Assembly (NCBI GenBank): GCA_030272155.1 | Contig: CP126194.1 | Coordinates: 372,001-436,000, forward strand | From: Tetradesmus obliquus | Lineage: Eukaryota > Chlorophyta > Chlorophyceae > Sphaeropleales > Scenedesmaceae | DNA: 64,000 nucleotides | Direction of reading: 5' to 3' | Shown here: positions 52,401 through 64,000 of the stretch, piece after piece | Numbering within the stretch: position 1 is the stretch's first letter | Layout: the number at the start of each line of letters is the position of its first letter | Position numbers and translations under genes: made by a program | The notes under the pieces: model-generated | Seen by the model: only the letters and a program-made list of their open reading frames with translations | Databases searched by the model: none | What the model was told of the DNA's origin: nothing

Positions 52401-54336
52401 AGGAAAGCCCCGGCATTTGCAGCAGTTTCACCCGTCTGGCATCTTTCATGTAAGAGTGTGGGTGTGAGCTTGTGTTGTGGCTGCAGCGCTGGGCGTGCCA
52501 CTCTGTTGCAGGAGGCAGGGCACTGCACCGTTGCGCCAGCCTAAGTGTATGTGTTGCTTGCGCGGGGGACGGTTATGCCATATCATGCCAGTGTTGTCTT
52601 CTGGTTATCAGGCTTGCGTCGTGACCTTTGGTTTCTGCACGTGAGTCTGCATGTGGCCCTGTGCTTGCGGGTTATCTTCTGGGGTGGGTTCTGGGCGAGC
52701 TGGCTGATGGACTGCGTCTGCATCCTCAGCAGACTTTTCAGTGTATACGGCTTGCGTTGTGTGACACATGCGACTGCACAGCGGCAGCGATGGCTATGTT
52801 CCTTCAGTCCCGAGTTGGGCGTAAAGCACTGGATGTTATCTTATTGGCAGGGCAGCTTGCACGCAGCTCATGTTCTTGGCTTGCGCGGCTGCGTGCTGCT
52901 CACCTGTCACCGTGGGCAGTTATTTGACGACTGACAGCTGTGCGGATGTGCGTACGCTTGCTTGGCATGATCAATACAATCCTCAATTTTGTGCGGTGCC
53001 CTTTTTGAGCTGTTGGGCGGGATTGCGGGCGTGTGGCTGGTATTGACGACAGTAGAGCTGAGGTTCTGCATTTTTGAGACAGAGTGCATCCTGCCAGCCA
53101 ATTGCTGATGTGCTATGCACGCATCTTTTGGCTGCAAACAATGATAACATTTTCCTGCCTGTTCGCAGTTGTTAGACATACCAGCAGCTGTTGCACGTGC
53201 TGCTGCATAACTTGTTGTTCGAGGTAGTTTCTGTTGCACGCTCAGTACAATACAGTCGTTTCACGGCGGTGCTGCTGTGGCGCAGCTTTGGGCTGTTGCC
53301 CAGATCATGCACACTATATCCAAAACACTTGACAAAACTGATTGCAATTTGGCTCACTCTGGGCACCTAGCGGTGCTTAGGGTCATGGCGCGAGGCCCTT
53401 TTCAGTGGTTTGCGCTTTAGCATCATGGCATCCTCAATGTGGTATGTAGACGTGGCCCAGACCCATTCAGCATTGTGCTGTTTGATGCGCCAAACGAGCA
53501 GTGGCAGATGGGCGGCAACAGCTGCCGTGTTGAGCAGCTCATGCCATGCTCATTCTGTCACGTATATATCATGGCGCAGATTGGGCGCGTTGGTCTGTAT
53601 TATCTGCTGTGCATGGAAAACTCCTGCTTCCATGCATGCGTGTGCTTGCTACTGCTTTTCAATACTGGCCAGGGTGCGCCTCTGCGGCGCGGTTCCTTGC
53701 ACCCTGGCGCCTGCACCTGCTGCCAGTGTGAGACTGGCATGCAAGGCTGCCTTGCATCGGTCCTAAACTTGCATCGTTGCATGCATTGACATAATCTCAG
53801 CTTACAGCTCCAGCAGCTAGCTAAGCATGAGTTGCTGTACCGCAGTCTGCACAGGTGTCACATGTGCAGCTGGCTGCGTGCTGCAACCTGTGAGATTTTT
53901 TGTGCAGTTGCTGGACTTTTCGAATTTGGATACCACACAAACTGTTGATCTGGAGTCCAGGGATCATGAAGGCCGCACTTTGCAGGCTGATGTCCCCATT
54001 TTGCAAAGAGTATGCACAACTGGGCGTTGTGTTGGCAGAGGGGCTGCTGTGTGTTGTGCAGCTGGGAGGGGTGCCACAGTGAGCCTGGAAGCTGCCATGC
54101 ATTGCTCTGCCAATGGCTGATCAGCAGGTGGCTGGCGGCCCTGTACTGCTTGTGGTCGCAGGCGCTGCCTGCTGCCTGCAGCAGGCCAGTCCTGCCTCCT
54201 GCCTCTGGCTGCCGCATGATCGTTATATTGTTGTGCACAGCTTGGTTACATAACGCCCGGCAGCTCTTGCTGCCGCCATTGACATATGGCCAGGGCAGGA
54301 CTTGTTGACGTTCACTTATATATGCCAGCGCCTGGC

Positions 54337-54381
54337 TTTTCAGCCGGCAGCGCACCCATTTTCAGCCGGCAGCGCACCCAT
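54337..54381 (+). repeat. Tandem doublet of a 22-bp unit
   Basis: TTTTCAGCCGGCAGCGCACCCA occurs twice in direct tandem. Confidence 0.85.
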
Positions 54382-54920
54382 TGAGTTTATTCCGGCTGCA
54401 CCCGTTCCACTGAGCAAGGTGTAGCACCGATGCCATGTTGTGTGGCGCAGTATGTTGCACAGATGTTTGCTGTGAGAGCGCTGTGCAGCTGCAAGGCATG
54501 CACTGCTGCAGCCAGACTTCCAAATGGCACACGCCTGGTGAGACTGCCGTATACACACCAGACGCATGCATGCGTATGTACAGATGTATTGCAGAAACCA
54601 CAACCGGGATGTATGTTGTGAGCTGCTATGAGTGGTGTGTACCGCAGCCGACTCCGCAACAACGGAGGCCACTGCTACAGCATGATTTGGTGGCATCATG
54701 ACGGCACCTTGGTTTGTCATGAGCCGCACAGCACATCTCAGAAGTGCGCAAAGTCATCATGATGTGAAGAGAGAAGCCACTGTCACTGCGGCATCCAGAG
54801 ATAAGGCACAGGATGCGGCACATGTTTGTTGCTGTGGCTTGATTGATGGGCTGCGTTCCCAGCTTGTAACACATAAATCGTGAGTGGTGACATGCTGATT
54901 ATGAAAAGGATGCAAGTGCC

Positions 54921-54957
54921 CTCCCCCCCCCCACCCCCACCCCCACCCCCACCCAAC
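54921..54957. repeat. C-rich (CCCCCA)n tract
   Basis: A run of C followed by four or five CCCCCA units; on the minus strand this is (TGGGGG)n with strong G-quadruplex potential. It resembles, but is not, the usual algal or plant telomere repeat. Confidence 0.85.
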
Positions 54958-56486
54958 CAGGACGCTCAGCTGCAAAGTCTGAGACTGCAGTTGCGGCGCA
55001 CGAAACAGCATCACTGCGCAGTGGCATGCCACCCTGTGATGTTGTGCAAGCTGTGGTGCCACCGTAGTACGACATTAACTGCTTTTTGTTTGCCAGCCAA
55101 GCAGCACTGCTGCTGTTTCAAAGCATGGGCTGACACCAGCATGCAGAGCTCAGCCACGTAGGCGTACGTACGTACTCGTACACTGTATACACGCAAGCGC
55201 ACAAGAAGCGCTTGAAGCTGTATTTCATGGCAAGACCACATCAATCAGACCCCTGCCATCAGGCAGTAAACTGCAGCGCGCTTGTGGTCACATTGCCAGC
55301 CGTGAATCAGCCACCATGGCGCTGAAATGCGTCAACTTTCAAACTTTAAACAGCTATGTTGAACAAGTGTGCGCCGGCGGGGCGAACCTGTTGAAGTTGC
55401 CTCAACTCTTAGCAAACCCTCAGGGCAGCACGGTGCTGCTGGCCCAGCAGTAGGCTACTGCGCCTGCATGACACCCCACTCGGAGCATCAGGAGACTTTG
55501 GGCGGGGGTCTCCTGGTCCAGCTTCGAAGCAAAACTGCTTGTAGGTGCGCACTGCGGCAGCCTTGCATCCAATGCAGTGAGCTACAGTCAACATAGTCTT
55601 TATGCATGGCGGAAGACAATTTGGCCGAGGTCACAACCTGCCCTTCAATGCTGCCATCAATATTGACTCACGACAGCCGTCCGTTACACGAAGTACTGTT
55701 GGAGGCATACTGCGTAGTGACTTACATCTGCCTACGCAAGCATGGGCCTGCAGCATGTAGGCGCCTAGTACACAAACTACGAGGAACAGCAACAACAAAG
55801 CACTGCAACTCCACCAGCTGCTTGGGTTGGAGCAACGGCAGTCAACAAGCTGAAGTTGCAGCATCAAGGCTGCCCACAGCCGAGCTGACAGCCCGCCACA
55901 AGCCTGGCCGTGCGTGGTGCCAGCCACTTGCAAGCCAATTGGCACCAGCACGCAGGGCGCAGCCCACAGCAGCCAGGTGCATCTGAAGCTTCACACTCCA
56001 GCAAATGCCAGCGACAGCTAGTGGCAGCTTGCAAGTGTGGCCGCCTCGTAACATGGGACAAGACTTGGGACCTTCTCAAGATGTCGCAGCATCTCCATGC
56101 ATGTGCAGCGCCACTACATGCAGAGGGTCCATAACCAATATTGTGCTGCGAATGATGTCATACATACCCCTGACAGCTCAGGCGAGCGAAGGCAGCGTGA
56201 CAATGTACGACACAACTGCAGACAGCCACCCGCCCCACCAATGCTACGTGAACCCACAAGCAAGAATGCAATGCGGCAGCAGCTGACATGCACAAGCACG
56301 CCACTTGCTCAGCGGCCTTCTGCTTTGGTGCCGTCAGCCACGCTCTTGCGCCTGTAAGACCTACCATGGCCGCCATGCAGCAATGCATGCGCAGCCGCAT
56401 CCAGCAAACACAAACAGCCTACGCCACGATAGCTGGCTGCCGCGCTGCGCTAGGCCGTACGTGACGAGTCCTGCAGCTATAGCTAG

Positions 56487-59431
56487 CTAGCTGGCTGCTG
56501 CGCTGCTCTTGGCCTTGCGCAGGAAGTCCTGCAGCGCGCTCAGCCGCGCGTCTATGCTGGCAATCTCGCTGCCAGCCGCCTCAAACACGCCGCTGCCGCC
56601 CGACGCCAGCTGCCCCGCCGCCGCTGGCACAGCTGCTGCTGCTGCAGCTGGGCTGGCAGCAGCTGGCGCATGCGCAATAGTCAGCACACCTGCAGCAAGC
56701 AGCCAATGATGAATTGACTGGCTTTGCCCTGCCGGCAGTTAGCGCAGCCGCCTCACGAATGCTGCCGATGCATGTCCACGGCAAGTGCATGCAGGATTTA
56801 TATGACAGCAGCGCACGTCTGGGACACCAACAACAGGCGGCTGACTGCAGCCAGCCACCTTTCAGTTTGCGCAAGTGACAAGCATGCTTGTGCAGCTGTA
56901 CAGCGGCGCACCTTGCTGCCTAGGGCTGTGCTGCCGCGCGGGTGGCTGGTCGTGCTGCTGCTTGGCCATGAAGGCTGACAGCTTCTCCTTCACGCCCTGC
57001 AGCGCCCTGCCTGGTGACGCGGCGCCAGCCCCATCACGGCCTGCAGCAGGCAGCAGCACGCGCAGCCAGTAACAAGGGCATCACAGCGTTCAGCAGGTGG
57101 CCGATGAGATGCTTACCCTAGGTAAGTCTTGTTGGCAAGTGTGGGCATGCAGCCCACAGGATACTGCCAGAGGATGTCGAGTGAATTGATGCGCAGCATT
57201 TATATGTGAGCAGGGGTTTGCAGCAACCGGCCTGCTTCAGTGCATAACCACGCTTGAGCAGCACAGCATGCTAATGGGATGCTCACCATGTCGTGCTTGA
57301 ATGCTGCAAGCTCGAGTACAAGCACTTTGCTTGTGCACAGCCATACATGCGCTATGGCTGGATCATCGGCAGGCAACATAGACAGCAAGCAGGCAAGAGC
57401 TACCACCTGCACTCACTGGACGGTCTCTGCGGCTGGCTGGCAAGCTCCCGTAATCCATTGCCCTGCCTGCTGCTGCTCCTGCTGCCCCTGTTGGCCAGAG
57501 CGCCTGCAGCGCCAGCACCAGCGCCATACACAGCACCCAGGCGATCCCTGCTGCCACTCCTGCGCATGTCGCCAGCAGCAGCAGCACTTCCACCCCTCGC
57601 TCCACGCATGCCGCTGTCGCTGGCGCCGCCGCTGCTGAGCGTGGGCCGCAGGTAGCCTGAGCCTGCTGCTGCGCCTGCGCCCCGCTCCACAGAGCCCTGC
57701 GTGCTGGCCCCAGCACTGCCAATGCTGTCACCGCCCGAGGAGCGCCGCACCGGGCCCCCAGGCGATGCTGCAAAGCCCCTGCCGCTGCTGCTGGCCCTGG
57801 GCGTGCTGGCAGCAGAGCCGCCGCCAGTGCTGGAGGGGCCCCGCGTGCTGCGCGCCGGGCTGCTGCCCCTGCTGCTGCTGCCGCGGTAGGACGCTGCCTG
57901 CTGCTGGCGGGCCTGGCGCTGCCGCACGTACTCTGTTGGGTCGAAGCGCTGCTTGGGTGGGGCACTGCTTGGGCGTGGCGGCCGGGGCGGCGTCGCGTCT
58001 GAGGGCAGCGGAGACGCACACGGGCAGCAGCAGAAGGGCTGTGCAGCTGAGTGGTAGCGTGCAGCACATTACCGCCGATGGGACATGATGGTATCTATCA
58101 ACATGAGGACAGACGTGCTGCACTATGTTCTGAAGATTGTGGTGGTGGCACGAACATCAGGCTGCTGCGGCTGGGTTGCGGCTACATTTGCGCCACTCAC
58201 TTTGTGCCCATGGCCTGTTGTAGCCTGGCGACTGCGCTCTACTGCTAGCAGGTGACGACCTGCAGCCAGGTGTGAACAAACAGCAGGGTTAGTAGATTCC
58301 AGAGGCCAGCTTGTGACTGCGAAGTTTGCGGAAAGCGTTGCTAGCTGCTGCAGGACAACATGCCGCTACTTGCTGTGTTGTACAGTGCCTGAGCAGGCCA
58401 GTTCAGCTATGCAAGCTGCCTTGCACACTTGAAAGCCGTTCCTGTGCCTTACCCTCGCGAAGAGGCTGCTGCGCTGCCGCCTGCTGCTGCCCTGCTGCTC
58501 CCCTTCCCAGGGAACTTGTTGTACTGCCTGCTGCTGCCAGCGGCCCCGGGCCCTCCTCCCAGGTAGCTGCTGCCTTTGGACCAGCCAGACGCAGCTTGGT
58601 ATGGCCCACCAACGCGGCCGCTGCCGCGCCTGCTGCCTGGTGCAGGCCCTGCTGCTGCAGCAGCCTTTAGGTGCTGCTCGCGCTCCTGTGCATCAGACAG
58701 CTCCTGCTCACACGCTTTGAGTTTCAAGCGCAGCTGCCGCGACACGTCCCTGCTGCGGCTCAGCTCCTCTTGCAGCTGCAGCAGCGGGGCAGCAGGCAGC
58801 AGCAGGCGCAAAAACTCAGGCAACAAGGCTGCCAAAGGAGCGCGGCGCAGTGCGTGCACTGCGGCAGCTGCCGACCCTGCAGCTACTTCACCACGTTCCT
58901 GCGCCACATTGCCCCACAGTCTTGCTACCATCGAGCTATCGGCCCGGGCATACAGCACATTCTGTTATCAGCATGCCGCTTGCGGGTCTCAGCACCACGC
59001 TGCCATTGCTGCTGCTGGCTAAAGGACGCAGGTGTGCGCATACCTCCTGCAGCTGCCGCGCGCTGCGCCGCAGCTCGCGCTTGTGCTCCGCACGCTCCCG
59101 CTCCAGCTGCGCCGCCATCACCTCAAGGCGGGACGACAGCACCGCCGCATCAGCCTGCTCCGCGCTGCCAGCTGCCTGCTGCACGAGCGGCAACGCGCGG
59201 TCATGCAGCCACAAAAAACCACTGGAGGATGGGCACCAGGTGACTTCACTCATCCCACCAGTGCCCTATGCAGCTGCTGTGCAATCGAGGTGCATGCGGC
59301 ATGCTGCTGTGCATGCGTGTAGCAGCCGGCATGTTGCATAGCCAGCTCTGTGGCAGCGGCGGAGCACTTGCACCAACCCATCCAGCCCACCTGGCTGCTG
59401 CGTTGCCCCGTGGAGCTGAGATGTTGTCGGC

Positions 59432-59462
<31 letters not shown>

Positions 59463-60367
59463 TCCTGCAAGCACGTCTTCCAGCTGCTGCCGCAGCTGCT
59501 GTATGACGCCGCGCAGCCGCTGCGGATCCGGCTGGCCGTCGTGCAGCAGCGGCAGCGGGTAGTGCACGCGGTCAAACTCTGATGCATACGTCAGGATCAG
59601 GTAGCGTTTGTTGTTGACCGGCAGCTGCCGCTGCTGTTGGCTTGTGGCTGATGCAGCACCGCCTGCAGCTACTGCTGCCTTTCGTGACTTCAGCAGCTCC
59701 AGGTCCTGGTAGGTGAGCAGGTCAACGTATACTGCATCCGACTGCTGCAGCACGGCGCTGTGCAGCATGCGCACAAACACTGCAAATGTCTTGAAGTTGC
59801 CTGTCTTGCTGGTGATGTCCTCAACATCTGCGAGCGCAGGCACAGCACCACAGACTTAGCATGCACGTCTGTTCTCTGTCTGTGCAGTGTGTCTATGCAC
59901 ATGGCAGGTTGTCCTTCCATGCTGCATGGCAGCTGGCAGGTGTACCCACCAGCAGATGCCGGTTGCGAGCAACTGCATGCTACAAGCTCTGAAACCTGAT
60001 TTCAACGCGTAATGCTGCTTTGCTTGCACTCTTCCTGAGCTCAGTGCCGCCACGGGCACATGCTGCAACCGCCCTATACTCACATTTTGCTGCAAACTCT
60101 CCTCGCCACCGCTCAAATGAGTCTTTGTCTTCAATTTCAACCACCAGCACTTCATTGCTGCGGTTATGGATGCTGATGGTGTAAAGTACTCCATGGAACT
60201 CTATGTCTACCTGCAGGCATAATACGTAATGCCGGCAGGCATGACCCACAGCAGTCAGCTGTGTTGCTGCTGACGTTGTTGAGCAGGAGCAGCTTGTGAG
60301 GCAGACGTACCTCGGCTTCGTCAGAGCCAGCTCCAGAGCAGGCTACAACATCAATCTCTGCCATCAT
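56487..60367 (-). CDS. VFL3: Basal-body protein VFL3 (CCDC61 homologue)
   Basis: Eight minus-strand exons: 60367-60311, 60210-60084, 59827-59391, 59178-59044, 58775-58453, about 57964-57417, 57040-56912, 56689-56487, giving about 652 residues. VFL3/CCDC61 is a SAS6-like paralogue with an XRCC4-type head and coiled coil that binds microtubules and sets basal-body number, orientation and striated fibres in Chlamydomonas. The head is evident: VDIEFHGVLYTISI, FERWRGEF, TSKTGNFKTF, VYVDLLTYQDLELLKSRK, then KRYLILTYASEFDRVHYPLP. Charged coiled-coil exons follow (RLEVMAAQLERERAEHKREL; LSRSRDVSRQLRLKLKACEQ). The tail is Ser/Arg/Gly-rich with RFDPTEYVRQRQARQQQ, and the protein ends EIASIDARLSALQDFLRKAK, the family's C-terminal signature. 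All phases fit; the exon 6 acceptor (57964) was chosen to keep phase and is the weakest point. Start: either of two adjacent ATGs (60367 or 60364). It is longer than human CCDC61 (about 510) mainly through low-complexity linkers. Divergent from the next gene. Confidence 0.92.
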
Positions 60368-60837
60368 CCAATGGAAAATGTGTCTACACGCCCTGTAGCT
60401 ACAGTTGTTCACACTGTTCACGGTCCACTACTGTCAACTCATTTTTGTGCTCACGTGCTGGATCTCGCCAGCCATCCCACTTTCTATGAGAGAACAAAAA
60501 CAAAGAATAGCAAGCTTTCTGCAGTTTACTAAGCAGTGTCATGACAGTGACAGCTCCCGCCTGTGCGTTCAAACTTCTCATAGCCCTTGAGCTGCAGAAC
60601 TGTTGAACTCGTTGATGTGTGATATCCTTTTGAATGTTTTGTTACCACGCATCACCCTCACGTCCACAAGCTGTGCAGCTTGCTCTTCCCCTTGTGCTGT
60701 GTGTGCAGTCTTCGCTTCTGTGGCCGTACATGCATCGATCTGCAGCCTAACTTCAACCCTCATCCGCAGAAACGAGCACATACGTGCTGACGGGCTTGGG
60801 TAACTATAACTTGCACAAGCAGTAGCAGTGGCACCCA
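60368..60837. promoter_or_regulatory. 470-bp divergent upstream region of VFL3 and the following gene
   Basis: The VFL3 start (minus) and the next gene's start (plus, 60838) are only 470 bp apart and point away from each other. The interval is AT-richer than its flanks. A shared bidirectional promoter is inferred from geometry; no box motif is obvious. Confidence 0.5.
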
Positions 60838-63800
60838 ATGACGAGTGCAACGGACATTCTGGCGAGGCTTCAGCAGCTGGCTCAAGATGACAACCTTTTT
60901 ACGCCTATCGACATCAACAAGGGGTAAGGGCAGGCCTGTATCCCGGGCATGTGCTGTTCATGGCACAGCATGCAGCCACGCACACCAAGTAGGGAGTTGC
61001 ATTGGAGACATGCACGCTCCTCAGCAGCTCAACACTGTTTGTTCAACAGCCGATACAGGCACACACTGCATTGCAGCACCAATCACGGTGCTTGTCTGCA
61101 TAGCTCCACCTCATTGTCCAAGACTGCGTTGCATCACAGCGGCTGAGCAGGACCCTTGCCAGCCAGCAGCTGCTGCCTGCGTCAGCCCCAAGCTCACGCC
61201 TGTGCTGCCATGGATGCGCCTGATTGCCTTGCTTGCATGGCTGTTCTTCCTGCAGCCTCGCCAGCATGAAGCGCGACCTGCAGGCCACCCACAAGCGCGT
61301 CGCAGAGCGCAAGCAGGCCGAAGCGCAGCTGGCGCAGCGCCGCGCAGCAGAGGCAGCAGCTATGAGCGAGGATGAGCTGGCTGGGGAGGCTGCAGCAGAT
61401 GCCAGCGAGGACCCTGCAGCAAAGGAGGCGGAGATGAAAGCCATCCAGCAGCAGGTGGAGGACGCGCTGCAGGAGGATGCAGAGGCAGTGGGGCCGGAGC
61501 CACCCAGCCGCGTCACAGCCATTCACCCCACCCAGGTGCGGCTGCAACAAAGCCGCTGCACATAATGCATCTCCTGCCCATCACTGTAGGAGCTTTGATC
61601 AGCATCTGCACGCGCGCATGCGCTGCCGGGTGCAGGCTTACAGCTACCATGCTTGGCTTGCAATCAGGCTTTGCAATCACCGTGCTTGGCGTGCAGTTGT
61701 TGAGCTGCTCGTGATGTGCTGAGGTTGGCGGTGTTGTCCTCCTTCTCATCATCAGCCCCATGCACGCACTGGCCCCGCAGGCACTGCCAATGCTGCAGCT
61801 GCAGGGCCTGCCGCCATTGCAGAAGCTGCTGCAGCTGCCGCAGGAGCTGCTGGGCGCAGAAGCAGGCAGCAGCAGCAGCAGCAACGAGGCTGCAGAGGCG
61901 CGCGCGGCAGAGGCGTTCACATGGCTACTGGGCCAGCGGCAGCAGCTGCTGGTGTGCCCTGATGAGGCTACTGCCCAGGCTGTGTTCCGCGCTGTGTGGG
62001 CCAGCAGCAGCAGGGAGGTGGCCAGCGCAGCTTACACCAAATTCCTTGGGTGGTGCGGCATGTCTGAGAGCCAGTCAGGTGGGCTGCAGGGCTGAGGCTT
62101 GTCGGCAGCGGGAATGTGTACGAACCACAAGTTGGCAGCAACAATAGTGCCATTGAGGGCAGCAACATGATATGACTGCCACAGCGTGCCGGCCAATGAT
62201 GGTGTAGATGTACTGGCCGGTTTGCACTCCGCAGAAATGCAGCGACTGCACAGCTGCATGCTGCCGAACCCGTTGCGGTCCATGTGTGCACTCCGGGCAA
62301 CCTGTTTCAGCACCCTGGCTCTGCACTGCTATGCTGTCCTGCAGGCGGCGAGGTGCCAGATGTCAGCGAGGCGCCTTGGTTTGCAGCCGACAGCAGTGCC
62401 TCCGATGCTTCTCTGCTGTGTGGCGCCCCGGCCTTTGCTGACCAGCAGCCACCTGTAACACTGCAGTGGCTGCCGAGCCCTGAGGACTTCCTGCAAGCAC
62501 TCACAGCCATGGGCTGCCGCATGCCAGCGCCAGCTGCAGCAGCAGCAACAACCACCCCAGGCGGCCGGCGGCAGCAGGGACGCAGCAGCGCCGCAGCTGC
62601 AGCTGCAGATGCAGCAGTCTCAGGGCCTGCAGGCATGGTGCAGGGTTGCTATGCAGATGCCAACCTTGCACTGCTGCTGGCGCTGCTGCAGCACGTGTGC
62701 AGGCTGGGGGCGCAGGGACGGCTGCGGTTCAAGCTGGGAGGCGGCGCTGCGCCGAAGCAGCTGGCGCTGCTGTTGATGGCGCTGATGCTTGACCCGCGCG
62801 CTGCCGGCAGTGCTGCTGCGCGGGGTGTTCTGCAGGGTGCGCTGGCAGCGCTGCTGGCTGCTGCGGATGATCTGGAGTGGCGGCGGCTGCAGGGGCAGCT
62901 GGTTGAGGCGCTGACGCCGCCTGGCTTTGGGCCATCCAACAGGTGCATTGGCTGGGGCGTGTGTGAGTGTTGTGTGTTGACAGAGTGGTTGCATTTGGAC
63001 GCAGGCAAGTAGGTGTGTGTGCCTGGCGGCAGCTGTAACCCACATGCATGGGCATGTGATGCACGTGTGTTGTTGAAGCACACGCTGGCTGACTGCCTGC
63101 ATAGCCCATGCTGATGCACACTTCAATGATCTAGCCGCCGCAGGTGTCACGTAGCAGCTGCACAATGATGCCTGATGCTGAGGCTCCTTACTGCCCTGAA
63201 GCATGCACAGTGATGAGTGTGATGCTGCCTGGCTGGCGCTGCCGCAGGTCTACCATGCTGCTGCTGTCGCTGCTGCCGCTCACGGAGCGCTGCGTGTCTG
63301 TGCGGCAGCAGGCTGCGCTGAAGCTGCTGGCAGCGCTGCTGCCAGCCAGGAAGCAGCAGCAGCAGCTGCAGCAGGCAAAGGTATGCTGATTTGCTGCTTG
63401 TGCCCAGCAGCAGCGTGTTTTGCATCCAGCTGACGGCTACCCACGCAAGATGTGGCAGTCTGCAGGCAGGCAGGCAGGCAGGCAGGCAGGCACGGTGCAT
63501 GGCACCAGGCAGCACTGCAATCAGGCTGATGATCTGAGGACGTTGCTGCTCTAGCTGATGCATCCATGTTCATTTCTTGCCTGCCGCCTAGAACTAGTGC
63601 CCAGGCGGCATCGACATTCTGCTGACACCCTGCCTGGCTAAACCATGGTGTTGCTGTTCTTTGCTGTGCCTTGCTGCGTGGCTGCTGCTGCTGCTGCTGC
63701 CAGGCCCAGGCCTGGCCTGCCGTGCAGCGCGAGCTGCTCCAGCTGCTGGGCAGCCACCCGGACAAGGCCCTCACGCAGAGCCTGGCTCGGCCCAGCAGCA

Positions 63801-63917
63801 GCGCAGGCAGCAGCAAGAAGCAGCAGCGGCAGGCTGGCGGGCAGGTGGACATCTGGGCATTGCTGGACATCCTCGACGCAGCAAACCTGCTGCTGTGGGC
63901 TGACCTGGTGCGGCCAG
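60838..63917 (+). CDS. Unrecognised alpha-helical protein, 5' part (cut by window end)
   Basis: Six exons join in phase: 60838-60923, 61256-61535, 61781-62078, 62345-62942, 63248-63380, 63704-63917 (ends in phase 1; continues beyond the window). About 536 residues are visible. The start MTSATDILARLQQLAQDDNL leads into a charged coiled-coil-like exon 2 (KRDLQATHKRVAERKQAEAQ). Exons 3-6 are Leu/Ala-rich amphipathic helices of HEAT/ARM-like look, for example FTWLLGQRQQLLVCPDEATA, LALLLALLQHVCRLG, LLLSLLPLTERCVSVRQQAA. Exon 4 contains an Ala/Gln-rich insert. There are no membrane segments or catalytic motifs. Exon 5 was placed where the AG|G phase restores a good frame (SNR|STMLLL). I do not recognise the family. 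A helical-repeat scaffold, possibly of a nuclear or ciliary complex, would fit, but that is inference only. It shares a 470-bp upstream region with VFL3. Confidence 0.72.
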
Positions 63918-64000
63918 GTGCGCAGGGGTGCTGTTGGTGGTCCGGTGTATTGCACTAATCAAGAAGTGCGGGGTGTGGCAGGGAATCACAGCAGCATGGT
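63918..64000 (+). other. Window end, intron of the partial gene
   Basis: Follows the GTGCGC donor of the last visible exon; nothing else is seen. Confidence 0.5.

Larger units (their letters stand above)
49234..56486. other. 7.3 kb stretch without a recognisable gene
   Basis: No conserved motif was found on either strand. The longest plausible small frame is 55606-55986 (+, 126 codons), unmatched to any family. The interval contains GGT-rich microsatellite DNA (49362-49475), a doubled 22-bp unit (54337-54381) and a C-rich tract (54921-54957). The left edge should hold the 3' UTR of the 419-residue gene (TGTAA near 49603), the right edge the VFL3 3' UTR. Confidence 0.5.

Noticed and set aside
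54921..54957. Interstitial telomere repeat
   Set aside because: The unit is TGGGGG, not the TTTAGGG/TTTTAGGG repeats of plants and green algae.
55606..55986. 126-codon plus-strand frame
   Set aside because: No family match and no exon structure; kept only as something to search.

Overview
The window is nuclear DNA of an intron-rich eukaryote, most likely a chlorophyte green alga. This is inferred from short exons with GT..AG introns, GC-rich coding sequence, (CTG)n/(CAG)n tracts in introns and exons, Gln/Ala/Ser-rich protein linkers, and the gene set (a plant-type HVA22 protein beside the basal-body protein VFL3/CCDC61). I saw no bacterial operon, CRISPR array or obvious tRNA/rRNA gene. Gene models were spliced by hand: exon phases were matched across GT/AG sites and the products compared with protein families I know.

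Layout: (1) 2579-5100, + strand: a nine-exon HVA22/REEP-type ER membrane-shaping protein. (2) 6646-10848, + strand: a seven-exon GAF-like plus Raf/TKL-type protein kinase. (3) 18715-22888, - strand: a second copy of that kinase with the same seven-exon structure, tail to tail with the first across about 7.9 kb with no recognisable gene. (4) 23755-27895, - strand: GAA1, a subunit of the GPI transamidase. (5) 28840-46173, + strand: the 29-exon gene for the largest subunit of RNA polymerase III (RPC1/NRPC1), covering more than a quarter of the window. (6) 47974-49233, + strand: a low-complexity 419-residue protein of unknown function. (7) 49234-56486: a long stretch without recognisable genes. 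(8) 56487-60367, - strand: VFL3/CCDC61, a basal-body (centriole) positioning protein. (9) 60838 to the window end, + strand: the 5' part of an unrecognised alpha-helical protein.

GAA1/RPC1 and VFL3/unknown are divergent pairs with upstream regions of 944 and 470 bp, so each pair may share a promoter. The genes do not form one pathway. They are housekeeping (Pol III, GPI anchoring), membrane-shaping and cytoskeletal functions plus a duplicated signalling kinase.

The most unusual signal is in the introns. At least 16 of the 28 RPC1 introns carry one or more imperfect copies of the edge of a neighbouring exon together with its splice site. These 'exon-edge echoes' lie roughly 90-540 bp from the true edge. 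Both kinase genes show the same thing. Some echoes keep a usable splice site and open frame (an in-frame 38-codon extension at exon 18); others are visibly broken (a stop codon, a lost donor). All 28 RPC1 donors start GTG, G-runs cluster in intron 5' parts, and C-runs or (CTG)n cluster just before acceptors. This looks like continuing local tandem duplication of exon-intron junctions, with possible effects on splicing and intron growth.
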